A DNA stretch of 64,000 bases from Eriocheir sinensis (GCF_024679095.1 NW_026111261.1:1-64000), one strand, 5' to 3'. Numbered from the stretch's first letter, positions 21,621-32,890 are shown. Notes: generated from the letters alone by a model not told the origin. Numbers and translations are program-made.

Positions 21621-21824
21621 TAGGCCCCCCAAGCTGCCATTGTTATTATTTTTTATTATTATTATTACTAAAATGTGTGTTGTGTATCAATAGATTTACT
21701 GAATTTTCTTTATTAATCCAGAAATTCATATATTTTCAAGTATTTTGCCATATTCTCCTCAAATTTGGATTAGGCCTCCAGAACGTACATGTAGTGCTTT
21801 GCCTCCAGCAAGCTGTACGCAGCG

Positions 21825-23300
21825 TCACTGTGTCAGGCTCAGCGTGGAGTGAGGAGTGGCGGCGACATGGCGTGGAAAAGGACAATACACCCTTCTGGTG
21901 CCCAGCAAAGAAAAAAGAAGAAAGCTGAAGAAGATAAACGCTCACAGAGCAAAGTGTTGATTTCCTGCGAATGGGGAAAACTTGGCTAACCTACTGAGAA
22001 AAAACATGTACTTTGCTGCAAGCAATTCTCAAGAAAGGTCGTTAAATTAATGGCAGAGGGACTCTCTAACTGGACAAACACAGGCACACTTCTGAAAAGT
22101 CATGAAGGCACTCCAGAACACAGCCACATGACAACATGGAAGGATTTGGAACTGCCTCGGCACGACCATGGATCAAGGCCAGAGGACAGAGGCAGAGAAG
22201 AGGGATGTCCTGACCTGCTTGATCTCTATCGTACAATCTCTAGCTGAGAGAAATCTTGCATTGTCTACTAACACAACAACACAATGGAAATGTCTTAAAA
22301 GGTGGCCGCTGCTCGCCAAATTTGATCCTGCCATGAAGCAGCATGGTGGGCAGTCCAGTCATTCCGGCTACCTTGGAAATGTGATACAAAATGGGCTGAC
22401 TGCTTCAATCACTAGGAAAATGTTGGACTCCGTGGTGGCTGAGATTAAACGGTCCAAGTATTGTTGAGTCATGGTACTCCTGACGCAAGCCAGATGTTGG
22501 TTGTCACAAGGACTGTCAACACTGATGAAGCGCTGGAACTCAAGGAACACTTTCTAGCATTTCTTGTGGCTTCCCAAACAACACAGGTCTTTGTTTATCA
22601 TCTTTGATTCAGAACAGGCCTGAGTATTCCTTCTGACAACTGCAGAGGACAGTCGTATGACAATGGGGCCAAGCAAGGAGCAGGCTCCTGCCACAAGGCA
22701 GCTTGATGTAGCACTTGACCTCCTCATGAAGGCAACAACCTCAGTGAGAAGATACAGAGCTTTGCTGCTGTATGTGACCAGATGAATCCTGTGCTTAAGA
22801 GGCACAGAGAAACACTTTGCCTATGAAGCCCCAGGCTATCAAGAGGTTACCAACTGAATTCTTTAACATGGTTGTGGACACCACCTTTGACTCATTAAAG
22901 GAAAGCTTTCAAACACTGGCAGAAATCAGAGACAAATTTGGAGTGCTGCTGTTCAACTTTATAAGACTGGCTGGTGAGGCGTTGTCCAAGCAATGCCACA
23001 AGCAGCTCTGTACCACTCTAAGCACTGGGAATAAAAACCACATTGATGGAAAGGCACGGGCTCTTGAAATCAACAACTTGTCGCCCGTGCCTTCAGATGA
23101 CTTGACTGCACTGGGGTTTCTCTCCAACATCCACAAAAATCAGCTGAAAGAACTTTACGGCAATCTGTGGATTGCTCTACAGACTGCCGGCACTCTCCCA
23201 GTGACTGTGGCCTCAACAGAGAGGAGCTTTTCAGAGCTAAGGCTCATAAAGTCCTACCACCCATGGGACAAGATGGCCTCAGTGGACTTGCAATAATCAG
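21825..23300 (+). pseudogene. Dead hAT transposase (TTF/ZMYM1-like)
   Basis: Shifted frames give, in order, a zinc-finger-like region with L-S-N-W-T-N-T-G-T-L-L-K-S-H-E (about 22050-22120), R-D-V-L-T-C-L-I-S-I-V-Q-S-L-A-E-R-N and Y-L-G-N-V-I-Q-N (about 22200-22400), and the C-terminal dimerisation block T-L-P-V-T-V-A-S-T-E-R-S-F-S-E-L-R-L-I-K-S-Y (23190-23260). This is the order of hAT transposases of the zinc-finger MYM-1-like group. The middle, which should hold the catalytic domain, is scrambled between 22440 and 22800. Multiple stops and shifts; no terminal repeats could be paired. Confidence 0.8.
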
Positions 23301-23419
23301 CATCAATCAGGAGACTGGCAAACAGCTGCCATCACACGACCATGTCATCGACGGCTTTGCTTCTAAAAAAGCCAGAAGGCAGGAGTTTTGAAGGCAGTGA
23401 CGCTGTGACCATGAGGGAT

Positions 23420-23426
<7 letters not shown>

Positions 23427-23470
<44 letters not shown>
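23427..23470. repeat. (AC)n microsatellite
   Basis: About 21 AC units. Confidence 0.95.
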
Positions 23471-23472
<2 letters not shown>

Positions 23473-23553
23473 AAGGGGCTCACTGTGTTACCAGAGGTCC
23501 ACATTCACCGCACCAACAACAACAACTGTCTTACTGGTTTCTCTTTTTATACA

Positions 23554-23716
23554 TTGCTCTTTTGTAGGGATGCAATGAATGGTCTAATGCATCCTATGTT
23601 CTTTACTGCAATGCCTAACACATGTTTTTATAAGTTGCTCTTTTGTAGGGATGCAATGAATGGCCTAATGCATCCTATGTTCTTTACTGCAATGCCTAAC
23701 ACATGTTCATCTTGTG
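23554..23716. repeat. 81-bp direct duplication
   Basis: TTGCTCTTTTGTAGGGATGC starts at 23554 and 23635, and the two units differ at only a few bases. Confidence 0.85.
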
Positions 23717-24039
23717 CAGTGGCCTAGCTTTTGGGGAGGCATATTTTTATATGTTTGGTATTATTCCTATATTATATTCATATAATATCATTTGTAACAG
23801 TACATTCCTCAATGAGTGTAACATTTCCTAACATTTATAATAAACAAAGGAAAGGCACCACTTGGGAGATGGCACGATGCAGGGCTGGTAAGTCCTGGAG
23901 GGAAGGAGGAGGCAGAGGAGGAAGAGAAAGAGAGGAGGAGGAGAAGGAGGAAGGGTGGTCAATGGGGGTGTAGTAGTAGTAGTGGTGGTGTTCAAATGGT
24001 TTATGTTAGAGATAGTGATGAAAAAATTTGGTGGGATTT

Positions 24040-24448
24040 TAGTTTTTTGAGTGATATATGTTGACCTTTTTGCTGCTTCTGCTAAAACTATACAATTAAG
24101 GAGACTATAATTTGGTGTGGTGTTAGGACAAGGGTGTGGCCAGGTGTGGGTAAAAGGGGGTTACTGGCGGTGGAGTAGCAGTTGAGTTATAGTTGAAAAA
24201 GTAGCAGTTGTATGAGAAAAAAGAAGATCCTGATTTGAATTTTCCTAGTAATATATGTCTACTTTTTTGCTTCTCCTGCTAATTGTACAAGTTAGGAGAC
24301 TATAACTTGGTGTGGTGTTAGGACAAGGGTGTGGCCAGGTGTGGGTAAAAGGGGGTTACTCTAAGTGGAGTAGCCGTTGAGTTAAAGCTGAAAAAGTAGC
24401 AGTTGTATGAGAAAAAAGAAGATCCTGATTTGAATTTTCCTAGTAGTG
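24040..24448. repeat. 195-bp tandem repeat, two units
   Basis: TGTTAGGACAAGGGTGTGGC at 24121 and 24316, and AAGAAGATCCTGATTTGAAT near 24222 and 24416, define a 195-bp period. Confidence 0.85.
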
Positions 24449-24493
24449 GTAGTAGTAGTAGTAGTAGTAGGAGGAGGAGGAGGAGGAGTAATA

Positions 24494-24610
<117 letters not shown>

Positions 24611-24714
24611 GAAAATCAGACCACACAGACCCCATGGTCCAGACTAGGTGATCTGTCCTTAAACCTAAGTGATTCTACATTAATCAGATGGCTCCAAAAC
24701 GTTGCTTTTCTACT

Positions 24715-26574
24715 CTAGTTAATATTAAGTTCAAGGAAGTGACGGTCGAGCTTGTTTTTAAAGGAGTCAATCGTGTTACACTGGACCACTGACGGTGAGA
24801 GCTTATTCCATTCTCGCACTACAACGTTGGTGAAGAAAAATTTGGTGCAGTCTGAATTTACTTGTCTACATTTGAGTTTTATGCCATTGTTCCTCGTTCG
24901 CAAAGTGTCATCGATCATAAACAATTTTGTTCTGTCTAAATTCGTGAAACCATTAAGTATTTTAAAACATTCGATCAGTTTTCCTCGGAGGCGACGTTTC
25001 TCAAGAGAGAACATGTTAAGGGTGGAAAGCCTTTCTTCGTAGGATTTGTTGCGCAAGGAAGGGATCATTTTCGTTGCTCGACGCTGAACACCTTCTAGTT
25101 TAGCAATGTCCTTTACATGATGGGGAGACCAAAACTGTACCGCATATTCCAAGGCTAAACTATTGTAGGGCGGAAGTATTACATCTTTATTCTTGAATAA
25201 AAAGTTTCTTTTAATGAAGCCCAACATTCTGTTCGCTTTATTTGCTGCATCGATGCATTGATGTGAGAATTTGAGGTTTGACGCGATTTTGACCCCCAGG
25301 TCCTTAACGCATTGAACGCTTGTGAGTTTTACGCCGCGCATTTCATAATCAAACTTCTTATTTTTTGTTCCAACTTGAAGTACCTGGCACTTTCCTACGT
25401 TAAAGGGCATCTCCCATCTATCCGACCAAGCTGAAATTTTGTGCAAATCCTCTTGGAGGCTTTGCCTGTCTTCCTCAGTGAGAACCGAGTTACCAATCTT
25501 TGTGTCGTCTGCGAATTTACTAATGCGATTATTGAGTCCAACATCCACATCATTGATGTAAATAATGAAGAGCACTGGGCCAAGAACCGAGCCCTGAGGG
25601 ACGCCACTAGTGACCGGCGCCCACTCTGAGTTAAATCCGTCAATCACCACTCTTTGTTGTCTGTTGCTCAACCAATTCGCGATCCATTGGTTTACTTGAC
25701 CGTCAATGCCTATTTGCTTTAATTTATAAAGTAATTTATGATGTGGGACTTTATCAAACGCTTTCTGGAAATCAAGATAGACTACGTCCAGTGATTTGGT
25801 TACGTCATAAACTGAGAAGAGGTCGTTATAAAAGGTCAATAGGTTTGACAGGCAGGATCTTTTGTTACGGAAGCCATGTTGTGAATCCCCAATTAATGAG
25901 TGGCTTTCGAGGTAACTCACAATTTTGTCTCTAATTATGCTCTCGAGTAGCTTACCTACAATTGAAGTTAGACTAATGGGTCTGTAATTACCTGGTATTT
26001 TTTTGACTCCTTTCTTAAAAATCGGTGTCACGTTAGCCTTTTTCCAATCCGAAGGGACGATGCCTTGTCGCAAGGACATATTGAATACGGTAGTGAGGGA
26101 GGAGAGTATTTCGCTCTTTGTTTCTTTAAGCAGTATAGGATATACTTTGTCGGGTCCGGGACTTTTATTTGTTTTAAGTGAATGGAGAGCTTTAAGGACT
26201 TCATCGGTTGTTATTTCAAAATTAGGCAATGCATGCTCGAGATTTACAATAGTACTGGTGTTGGTGGTAGTGGGAGGAAGACTGTTAGTATTAAACACCG
26301 AGGAAAAGTAATTGTTTAAGAGGTTTGCAATGTGTTGGCTGTCAGTCACTAGTGCACCGTCGCTGTTTGTTAAAGGTCCAATACCACTTTTGATCGCCTT
26401 TCTGTTGTTTATGTAACTGAAGAAAGATTTCGGATTATTTTTACAGTTGGCTGCAATATTTTCTTCATATCTACGCTTTGCCTGACCTACTAGTCTTTTT
26501 ACTCGTCGCCTGGCATCATTATAAAGTCTAATATTTTTGGGCGTGCTTTGTTTTTTCTTTAACCTGTAAAACAA
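24715..26574 (-). CDS. CR1 ORF2, reverse transcriptase region (619 codons open)
   Basis: Open from 26574 to the stop at 24715. Blocks in order: ANVTPIFKKG and NYRPISLTSIVGKLLE (fingers), GFRNKRSCLSNL, VVYLDFQKAFDKVPH (motif A), SGVPQGSVLGP (25588-25620), SKFADDTKI with FADD at 25504-25515 (catalytic), CVKDLGVKIASNLK (thumb), then EYAVQFWSPHH, VQRRATKMIP, EKRRLRGKLIE and VVREWNKLSP. It synthesises element cDNA at the nick made by the endonuclease. The frame is uninterrupted, but upstream it is separated from the endonuclease by TGA at 26578. Expression would need that stop to be absent or read through. Length and motif order are normal for the family. Confidence 0.9.
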   Translation of the reverse strand: MFYRLKKKQSTPKNIRLYNDARRRVKRLVGQAKRRYEENIAANCKNNPKSFFSYINNRKAIKSGIGPLTNSDGALVTDSQHIANLLNNYFSSVFNTNSLPPTTTNTSTIVNLEHALPNFEITTDEVLKALHSLKTNKSPGPDKVYPILLKETKSEILSSLTTVFNMSLRQGIVPSDWKKANVTPIFKKGVKKIPGNYRPISLTSIVGKLLESIIRDKIVSYLESHSLIGDSQHGFRNKRSCLSNLLTFYNDLFSVYDVTKSLDVVYLDFQKAFDKVPHHKLLYKLKQIGIDGQVNQWIANWLSNRQQRVVIDGFNSEWAPVTSGVPQGSVLGPVLFIIYINDVDVGLNNRISKFADDTKIGNSVLTEEDRQSLQEDLHKISAWSDRWEMPFNVGKCQVLQVGTKNKKFDYEMRGVKLTSVQCVKDLGVKIASNLKFSHQCIDAANKANRMLGFIKRNFLFKNKDVILPPYNSLALEYAVQFWSPHHVKDIAKLEGVQRRATKMIPSLRNKSYEERLSTLNMFSLEKRRLRGKLIECFKILNGFTNLDRTKLFMIDDTLRTRNNGIKLKCRQVNSDCTKFFFTNVVVREWNKLSPSVVQCNTIDSFKNKLDRHFLELNIN

Positions 26575-26580
26575 TTTTCA

Positions 26581-27530
26581 CTCATTGACTGATTGTTTAA
26601 TTTCGCTATTAAACCACGGTGGGCTTTTATTAGTGTTAATTCGCTTCTCACACAAGGGGACGAATGTGTTCTGCTGAGTGAGTAAGTGATTTTTAAAGCT
26701 TAGCCAGGTATCCTCTACATTGCCGTCATCTAATAGTTGTATTTCTGTTAGTTTTTGTCGGGTTTCTACGAAGTTAGCTCTTTTGAAATTGGGCACCTTT
26801 ACTTTATTTTCAGTCACTGATGATTGAGCTCTAATGTCGACGCGCACTAATTTATGATCGCAAGAACCGAGGTGTTCTCCTACCGTGACATTACTGACTA
26901 GGTTATCTTGGGTCGTTATAACAAGGTCGAGTATATTATTTTGTCAAGTTGGTTCAGAAACCATTTGGCTTAGATAATTTTCTTCTAGAAATTCGATCAT
27001 TCTATGTGACTTGCCTTCTGTACCCGACAGTGTTGCCCAGTCGATATGGGGGAGGTTAAAGTCTCCTAATATCAGTGAGTCATTGTTATTAAGTGACTGC
27101 CTCAAGACGCTGTACATTTCAAGGTCGTCATCGAGTGATTGCCTGGGAGGTCTGTAGGAGACAGATATATTTAAATTGACTTTTGCAATGTTTACTCGCA
27201 CTCACAAATGTTCAACGTTACTGTTTCTTGGTGTTTTGTCAGTGGGTTGCAAATATTTTTTGACAAAAAGGGCGACGCCACCGCCTCTACGGTTTACACG
27301 ATCTTTGTTGAAGAGTCTGTAGCCATCTATGCTGTATTCGGAACTTAAATCAATACTTTGTGGTGTCGATAAATGTTTCGGTTATAGCAATCATGTCAAA
27401 ATTTTCTGTTGGAGCAAGACATCTCAGTTCATCGAACTTGTTTCTTAGGCTACACGCATTGAAACTAAGGATTTTTAAGTTATCAAGAGGCTTGGTAATA
27501 GAGGAGGAGGTACTTGCGAGATCACGGTTA
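26581..27530 (-). pseudogene. CR1 ORF2, apurinic-like endonuclease domain (two stops, one shift)
   Basis: Pieces read N-L-K-I-L-S-F-N-A-C-S-L-R-N-K-F-D-E-L and NFDMIAITETF (27530-27365), a 1-bp insertion near 27360, then D-G-Y-R-L-F-N-K-D-R then VNRRGGGVALFV, TGA at 27202, LILGDFNLPHIDW (catalytic D-F-N block), TGA at 26944, and CDHKLVRVDI (26854-26862 for C-D-H). These are the conserved catalytic blocks of the LINE endonuclease that nicks target DNA. The linker to the reverse transcriptase follows and ends in TGA at 26578. Confidence 0.85.
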
Positions 27531-27558
27531 CGGGTTTGTTGCGATGCATGGCGTCTAT

Positions 27559-27943
27559 TTACACGGGCGGGGTGGAGGGACGTGGCTGAGGGTCGTTTTT
27601 TGATCGGGTGTCACGTACTGCGTCGTTGAGGAGCCTTCCGAATCTGGCTGCCCCGATGGGAGACAGGTGTACTCCGTCCCTGTGGAAGAGCTCACTTTGT
27701 CCGTAGAAATTGTCCCATGCGTTGAAGAACTCCACGTCAAGCTCTCTGCAAAGAGTCTGTCAGCGGTTGTTTAGGCTGAAGGCCTTACTGAAGAAGTCGC
27801 TCTCCGCCCAAGTCCGTGATAGAACTCCTGAAATCAAAATGTTAGGAAATTTAGACTTATACTGCTGGATGAGCCTATGGTACTTGTTCAGCAGTTCCTC
27901 AGACCGGGTCGTGGTGACATCGTTCGTACCTGTGTGAATAACA

Positions 27944-27948
<5 letters not shown>
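27559..27948 (-). pseudogene. CR1 ORF1 fragment, SGNH/GDSL esterase domain
   Basis: 130 codons in one frame starting P-I-V-I-H-T-G-T-N-D-V (block III G-x-N-D of SGNH hydrolases), and ending with F-H-R-D-G-V-H-L-S-P-I-G (block V D-x-x-H, catalytic Asp/His pair) then TAA at 27559-27561. One TGA at 27760-27762 lies between them. The block I serine would lie upstream and is lost at the (GA)n junction. Esterase-like ORF1 proteins are known from CR1-like LINEs; the exact role there is unresolved. Confidence 0.8.

Positions 27949-27949
<1 letters not shown>

Positions 27950-28020
<71 letters not shown>
27950..28020. repeat. (GA)n microsatellite at the 5' end of the CR1 LINE
   Basis: About 35 GA units meeting the truncated ORF1. 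A short (AC)n follows near 28042. Confidence 0.95.
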
Positions 28021-28022
<2 letters not shown>

Positions 28023-28179
28023 TTTAGTCACTCCTTTAGAAACACACACACACACACTTACTTGGCCAGACTTGAAGGCAGGAGGAGGAGGTCTGTCAAA
28101 GTTCCATGGTGTAGAGTCACTCCTTCTTGCCTCCTGGAACACTTGCCGATGGGTGGTGGGTCCAGCGGCTGTAATGAAG

Positions 28180-28985
28180 TGTTGTGTATCTTATAACAGC
28201 ATGAAGGGCTTTAGTAAGGGGGATATTAATAAGATTATTATGGTTAGAGAACTGGGCAGGACATGTAGTAATGGGTTTAAACTGGATATATTCAGATTCA
28301 ACAAGGACACAGGCAAGAATTGGTTTACTAACAGAGTGGTGGATGAGTGGAACAGGCCTGGCAGTCATGTGGTGAGTGAGTGCCAATACTAACAGAGTGG
28401 TGGATGAGTGGAACAGGCCTGGCAGTCATGTGGTGAGTGAGTGCCAATACTAACAGACTGGTGGATGAGTGGAACAGATCTGGCAGTCATGTGGTGAGTG
28501 AGTGCCAATACTAACAGAGTGGTGGATGAGTGGAACAGGCCTGGCAGTCATGTGGTGAGGAGTGCCAATAAGTGGTGGATGAGTGGAACAGGCCTGGCAG
28601 TCATGTGGTGAGTGAGTGCCAATACTAACAGGGTGGTGGATGAGTGGAACAGGCCTGGCAGTCATGTGGTGAGTGAGTGCCAATACTAACAGAGTGGTGG
28701 ATGAGTGGAACAGGCCTGGCAGTCATGTGGTGAGTGAGTGCCAATACTAACAGAGTGGTGGATGAGTGGAACAGGCCTGGCAGTCATGTGGTGAGTGAGT
28801 GCCAATACTAACAGAGTGGTGGATGAGTGAAACAGGCCTGGCAGTCATGTGGTGAGTGAGTGCCAATACTAACAGAGTGGTGGATGAGTGGAATGGACAG
28901 TGATGTTGGGTGGGGTTAGTTGACAGGAGCTGCCTTGACAAGACCTACCATAGGCCTATTGCAGACTTCCTGTGCTCTCAGCTGG
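28180..28985 (+). mobile_element. CR1 LINE tail with internally expanded array
   Basis: The left part encodes M-K-G-F-S-K-G-D-I-N-K-I, FRFNKDTGKNWFTNRVVDEW and R-P-G-S-H-V-V, collinear with 1140-1310. The right part (28896-28985) matches the untranslated end of the same element at about 1366-1440 (TACAGGAGCTGCCTTG against GACAGGAGCTGCCTTG, then TTGCAGACT). Between the two lies the 61-bp array. The TTCTTATG terminal units are not kept. Confidence 0.8.
28330..28895. repeat. 61-bp tandem array born inside the CR1 tail
   Basis: AACAGAGTGGTGGATGAGTG recurs at 28330, 28391, 28452, 28513, 28627, 28688, 28749, 28810 and 28871, with one shortened unit near 28571. Each unit is the N-R-V-V-D-E-W-N-R-P-G-S-H-V-V codons plus about 15 bp. 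The unit length is not a multiple of three, so coding was lost as it grew. Confidence 0.9.
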
Positions 28986-29040
28986 TGCGTGGCCAGGCAG
29001 ATGTGTTCCTTGACATGGCCAGACTTGAACCACCTGGGTG

Positions 29041-29081
<41 letters not shown>

Positions 29082-29096
29082 TGTGTGTGTGTGTTA
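29041..29096. repeat. (GT)n microsatellite
   Basis: GT units with one GTAT interruption. Confidence 0.95.
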
Positions 29097-29099
29097 GTT

Positions 29100-29770
29100 T
29101 GTTTATTAATTAACTAAATCAGCATTGGTATTCCTTCCCTTCTACCTCCACTCTTTCCTCCCCTTCCCTTCCCTCTACTTTTTCTCTTCCTTTCACATTT
29201 TGGTTGTTCACTCCTTCCTTTTTTTTCCTTCCATTTCCTTTCCTTCACTTTTTGCTTGTTCCTTCTTTTCCTTCCCTTCCTTTCCTCTTCCTCTATCTCT
29301 TCTCTTCACTTTTTAGTCGTTCGCTCCTTCCCTTCCTCTTTCCCTTCCCATGAACAGTAGTGTCTCTGTAATCCATCACAGTAATATCAATCCCTTCAAC
29401 CTTCCTGTGTGTGTAATCCATTTTATTTATCTCCATCTTGAGGCCTCTAAGAGTGGTGTATTAACCCAGCCTCTGCCAACCCACTCATTTATAACAGTGA
29501 TAGAACACTCACTCACCTCAACCTCCACGTTACTTGTCAACACCTTGGCGCAGCACAGTAAGCCACTGGGACACTCACACAGCGTTGGTCTCCCTGGCAC
29601 CGTTCCTGAAATCAGAGAGAAGCAACAAGAATTTGAGCAAGTTGCAGGCTTCTGGGTCCACTGTGTTCCAAACAGCTTGAAGCAACACACTACATGCAAC
29701 ACTAGGAAACAACACACCACTGACACAGCTATGTCACAAAATAATCACAACTTGCTAATACATAAGATGC
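29100..29770. other. Pyrimidine-rich tract, then unannotated sequence
   Basis: TTCC/CTTT-rich to about 29345. The rest has no recognised feature. Confidence 0.5.
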
Positions 29771-29771
29771 A

Positions 29772-30942
29772 GTAAAACCCGGGATATAACAGACCTGCTT
29801 ACAACAGTTCCGGCCATAACGGACAAGGTCAGAGGGTCAGAAATCCACGGGGATCCACCAAGAATAATTTCTGGACGAACCGGTAAGTACAACTGCTAGC
29901 CAGCTTGCTCTCCTCTGCTGACCAATCCTTGGGTTACTGTAGTCTTTCCAGCCCACCTGTGAAATATTTCCCTGCTTGTGGTTCACATTCAAATGGAGAA
30001 CGTATTCACACCACAAAAAATGTCACGCATCAATCCAGGATGTAAATGTAATGGGAAATTGCCAAGCGTTTGTGAGTGTCGGTGCTGACACAGCTTGTGG
30101 GGGTCGCTGGGAGCCAAGTTAGGTTTGGTTAGTTTGAATTGATTGGCTTTGGCGTGGTGGAAATAAGCAGCAAACATGGCGGGGGTTGTTTACTACCAGA
30201 AATACCTCCTGTAAGTCACTCTGCTGTTCAGTACAAGCACTGTTCAATATATGTCACTAAATGGACTGTAGCTCTTGATCTAATCATAATTATAAGTTGA
30301 CTGCATAGGATGCACTATCCAGCTCTTTCATCAGTATTTGTTTTTGTCTATGTAATTATGTACTGAGACCATCAGCAGAGTGCGGCTTCCCCTCCTCACC
30401 ATGGGGACTGTGGGGTTGGGAAGCCCACCAGGGGAGTAAACCAGGTGAGCATGCACACCTGGGGAATACACAGCAGGAAAAAAATTGCTTGATTTTGTTC
30501 TATCTTGTCCACTTTTGTTCTTTGTGAGCACTGAGTGGAATGTAGTAACAGTAAGCAAGCTGAACCTGTTTTGTGGCTGCGGCAGCACGGCAGGCAATGA
30601 AAGTCATCAATCCTTTATGTGATAAAAAAGAGCTAGCAGGTTATTTCACAACACAAACTAACTAACGGTTTGGTCTTCCAGCGGTGCACTTGTAAAATTT
30701 TATCCATATCCGTAACAATACGGCCCACTGCCAACCTGGCAGCCTCAGTGCCTCGCCAAGTGTGCTGTGCAGCTATACAGACAATGTGCTGACAACACAC
30801 ACAGTAATATAAACTATATGCTTACATTTATTAGGTTCGCCGGTAATATTATAAGTATTTTAAAATAACCGCCACTCATAACGGACTCTCGGCAATAATG
30901 AACCAAGTTCCCCCCAATTAGTCGGTCTCATCAAGGGTTTAC
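29772..30942. mobile_element. Putative pogo/mariner-like element, degraded
   Basis: The left end CAGTAAAACCCGGGATATAA and the right end, reverse-complemented, CAGTAAACCCTTGATGAGAC share their first 11 bases with one gap, and both arms carry ATAACGGAC-like blocks further in. The CAGT-plus-ACCC start is typical of pogo/Tigger-like repeats. There is no clear TA target site and no transposase frame, so the call is tentative. Confidence 0.4.
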
Positions 30943-30974
30943 TGTGCTGCCAGACAGTCTCCTTGATAGTGTCA

Positions 30975-31300
30975 GTCATACCTTGGTTTATGAGCTTAAA
31001 TCCTTCTGGAATTTTGCTAGCAAACCATATAAAATGAATGCACATTGTAGTAGTACTGAAAACACAAAGATTTCACGCTGGGGCACCAACACAACCAGGC
31101 GCTGCCTCTGTGAGTCTACCACAACGCAGTGTGAGCGCCCTCACCTTGCAGCGAACAAAGGCTTGTGTCCTCAACGTGTACAGACAGGGTGCTCCTACAC
31201 CGTCACCGATCATAAACCAAGGCATTTTTAGTGATTTTTTTTGCTTGTGAATCAAAACACTGGTAAAGCAAGGCACTCGTAAACCCAGGCATTACTGTAG
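30975..31300. mobile_element. Putative second TIR repeat (CCTTGGTTTATGA arms)
   Basis: CATACCTTGGTTTATGAGC at about 30980 is mirrored by the inverted CATAAACCAAGGCAT at about 31210, and a further inverted end CAGGCATTACTGTAG occurs at 31300. It looks like a nested or rearranged short DNA transposon. Confidence 0.35.
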
Positions 31301-32720
31301 CGACACTGAAAACAAACAAGTCTCCACAGGTCAGCGTGACGTGGTACTTACAAGTCTGGTTCCATTGGAGCAGTGTCAGTGGTACAGGTCCCCAACCTGC
31401 TGTGGCAGCCAGAGGACTGCTTCACTCATGTCTGCCATCCACTGATGACCTGTAACAAGGCACAAATTAAACTTAACTTGCCAGGAATATTTGTCAAGAG
31501 TAATTTAAAAAAAACATACCAATAGCTAACAAATATATGAATGAATAAAAAAAATTGTTTTGTCACCAGAATTTGAGGAAAGATAGGGAGAGAAAGGGAA
31601 CAATGAGATAGGGAGAGAACATTGGAGGAAAAAGGGAGAGAAAGAATTGGAGATAAATTTTAAAGACATCAAAATCTAACATAAAGATGGTGCCTGATTA
31701 CTTCTGGACAAACTATAATGTTGATGTTATTATGGAGACACTGTTTTGTTCAGGAAATCACACGATAATCAACTTCCGCTTCATCCGTAGTACCAAGCTG
31801 CAAATTTCCACCACCCACGCCAAATGCTGGATAAATTTAAACAAACTCAACCCCCTTCTGTTTTCCAGAACTCCCTTGTTGCTGCACTGCATTCAGGGAC
31901 CAAAACAGAATTCATATTGTAGGTATTAACTTGGCTGGCTGCCCTCGCCTCAATATTATGAAAAAAAAAAAAATTAAAGAAATCACGGGCCGGGGCCAGC
32001 CAAAATTTTAGCAGGCAGAGTATGGGGCCACCAAGTCCTCATTAAAATTAGCAATATATAGTGATAATTAACATAGAGCCATCACCTTCAGGCAAACTCC
32101 AGAAGTACACCCACCAGTAACAACAGAGCAGTGCCACAGCCTGACCTAACCGATCAGTAAATGTTTAATGGTAAAAAGTGCTCAAAATAACGGAAAAGGT
32201 CAATAAAAAAGACCAATTAATCTAAGCTAACCACATCTGAATTCTGGAATAACACCCAAGTAGTTAAGGATGATATATGTCAGGATTCTTGGGCTAGCCT
32301 TTCTTCAATAGTGATGATGGTGGAGTGGACACGGCAGCTGCTGACCACAGTCGCTGTCTCACGGCTCAACTAAAAATGAGTCCACTATAGTCTAGCGATT
32401 CTAACTTGAGCGCGACGCAGGGATTCAGACCACGCTGGTGCCACGTCACTCTCCTCAGAGAGGGTCGCTACCTCTCTCTCTCTCTCTTTTGCATGGCTGT
32501 GCGAGAGTGAGATCTGCTTGAGTTGTGGCGTAACGCTGCGGCCTGTTGCCAAGGTCCGTCATGATAACTTTGAGAAGCTGTCAAGGGAAACATGAAGGCT
32601 GGGCCAGAGGGAGGATTTTGTGTTAGGCTTTTTCAAAACTTTTATAAAAATATATATATAATAAATAAATAGATAAACTGTAATGTAATGATATCGGAAA
32701 TTATGTTTTCAACTAGCACC
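31301..32720. other. Unannotated stretch
   Basis: No reliable gene, transposon end or tandem repeat, apart from A-runs and a short (CT)n at 32470-32488. Confidence 0.5.
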
Positions 32721-32724
32721 AACA

Positions 32725-32890
32725 AAGGGTTAGCGGACTAAAAAATGGTTAGCGGAATGTTGCGGACTTCATCAGTGGACTAAAAAAAAATATTAGCATT
32801 AGCGGATTTGTGATTGCTGACTGGCAAAGCAGGAAAATTTACAGATTAGCGATTAGCGGAATAGTGAATTGCGGACAGGGATGGGTGAAT
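32725..32890. repeat. Clustered TTAGCGGA motifs next to a hAT-like end
   Basis: TTAGCGGA or close variants occur about seven times in 150 bp, immediately before CAGGGATGGGTGAATAC at about 32877. Short repeated subterminal motifs beside a C-A-G-G-G terminus are a hAT habit, where they bind transposase. No partner end was identified. Confidence 0.4.

Noticed and set aside
27202..27762. TGA as selenocysteine or reassigned codon in the CR1 LINE
   Set aside because: No SECIS-like structure was sought or seen, and the element also has a frameshift. Decay explains it more simply.
29350..29775. A 141-residue plus-strand frame
   Set aside because: No motif, splice partner or codon bias was seen, and the minus strand is also open over most of it.
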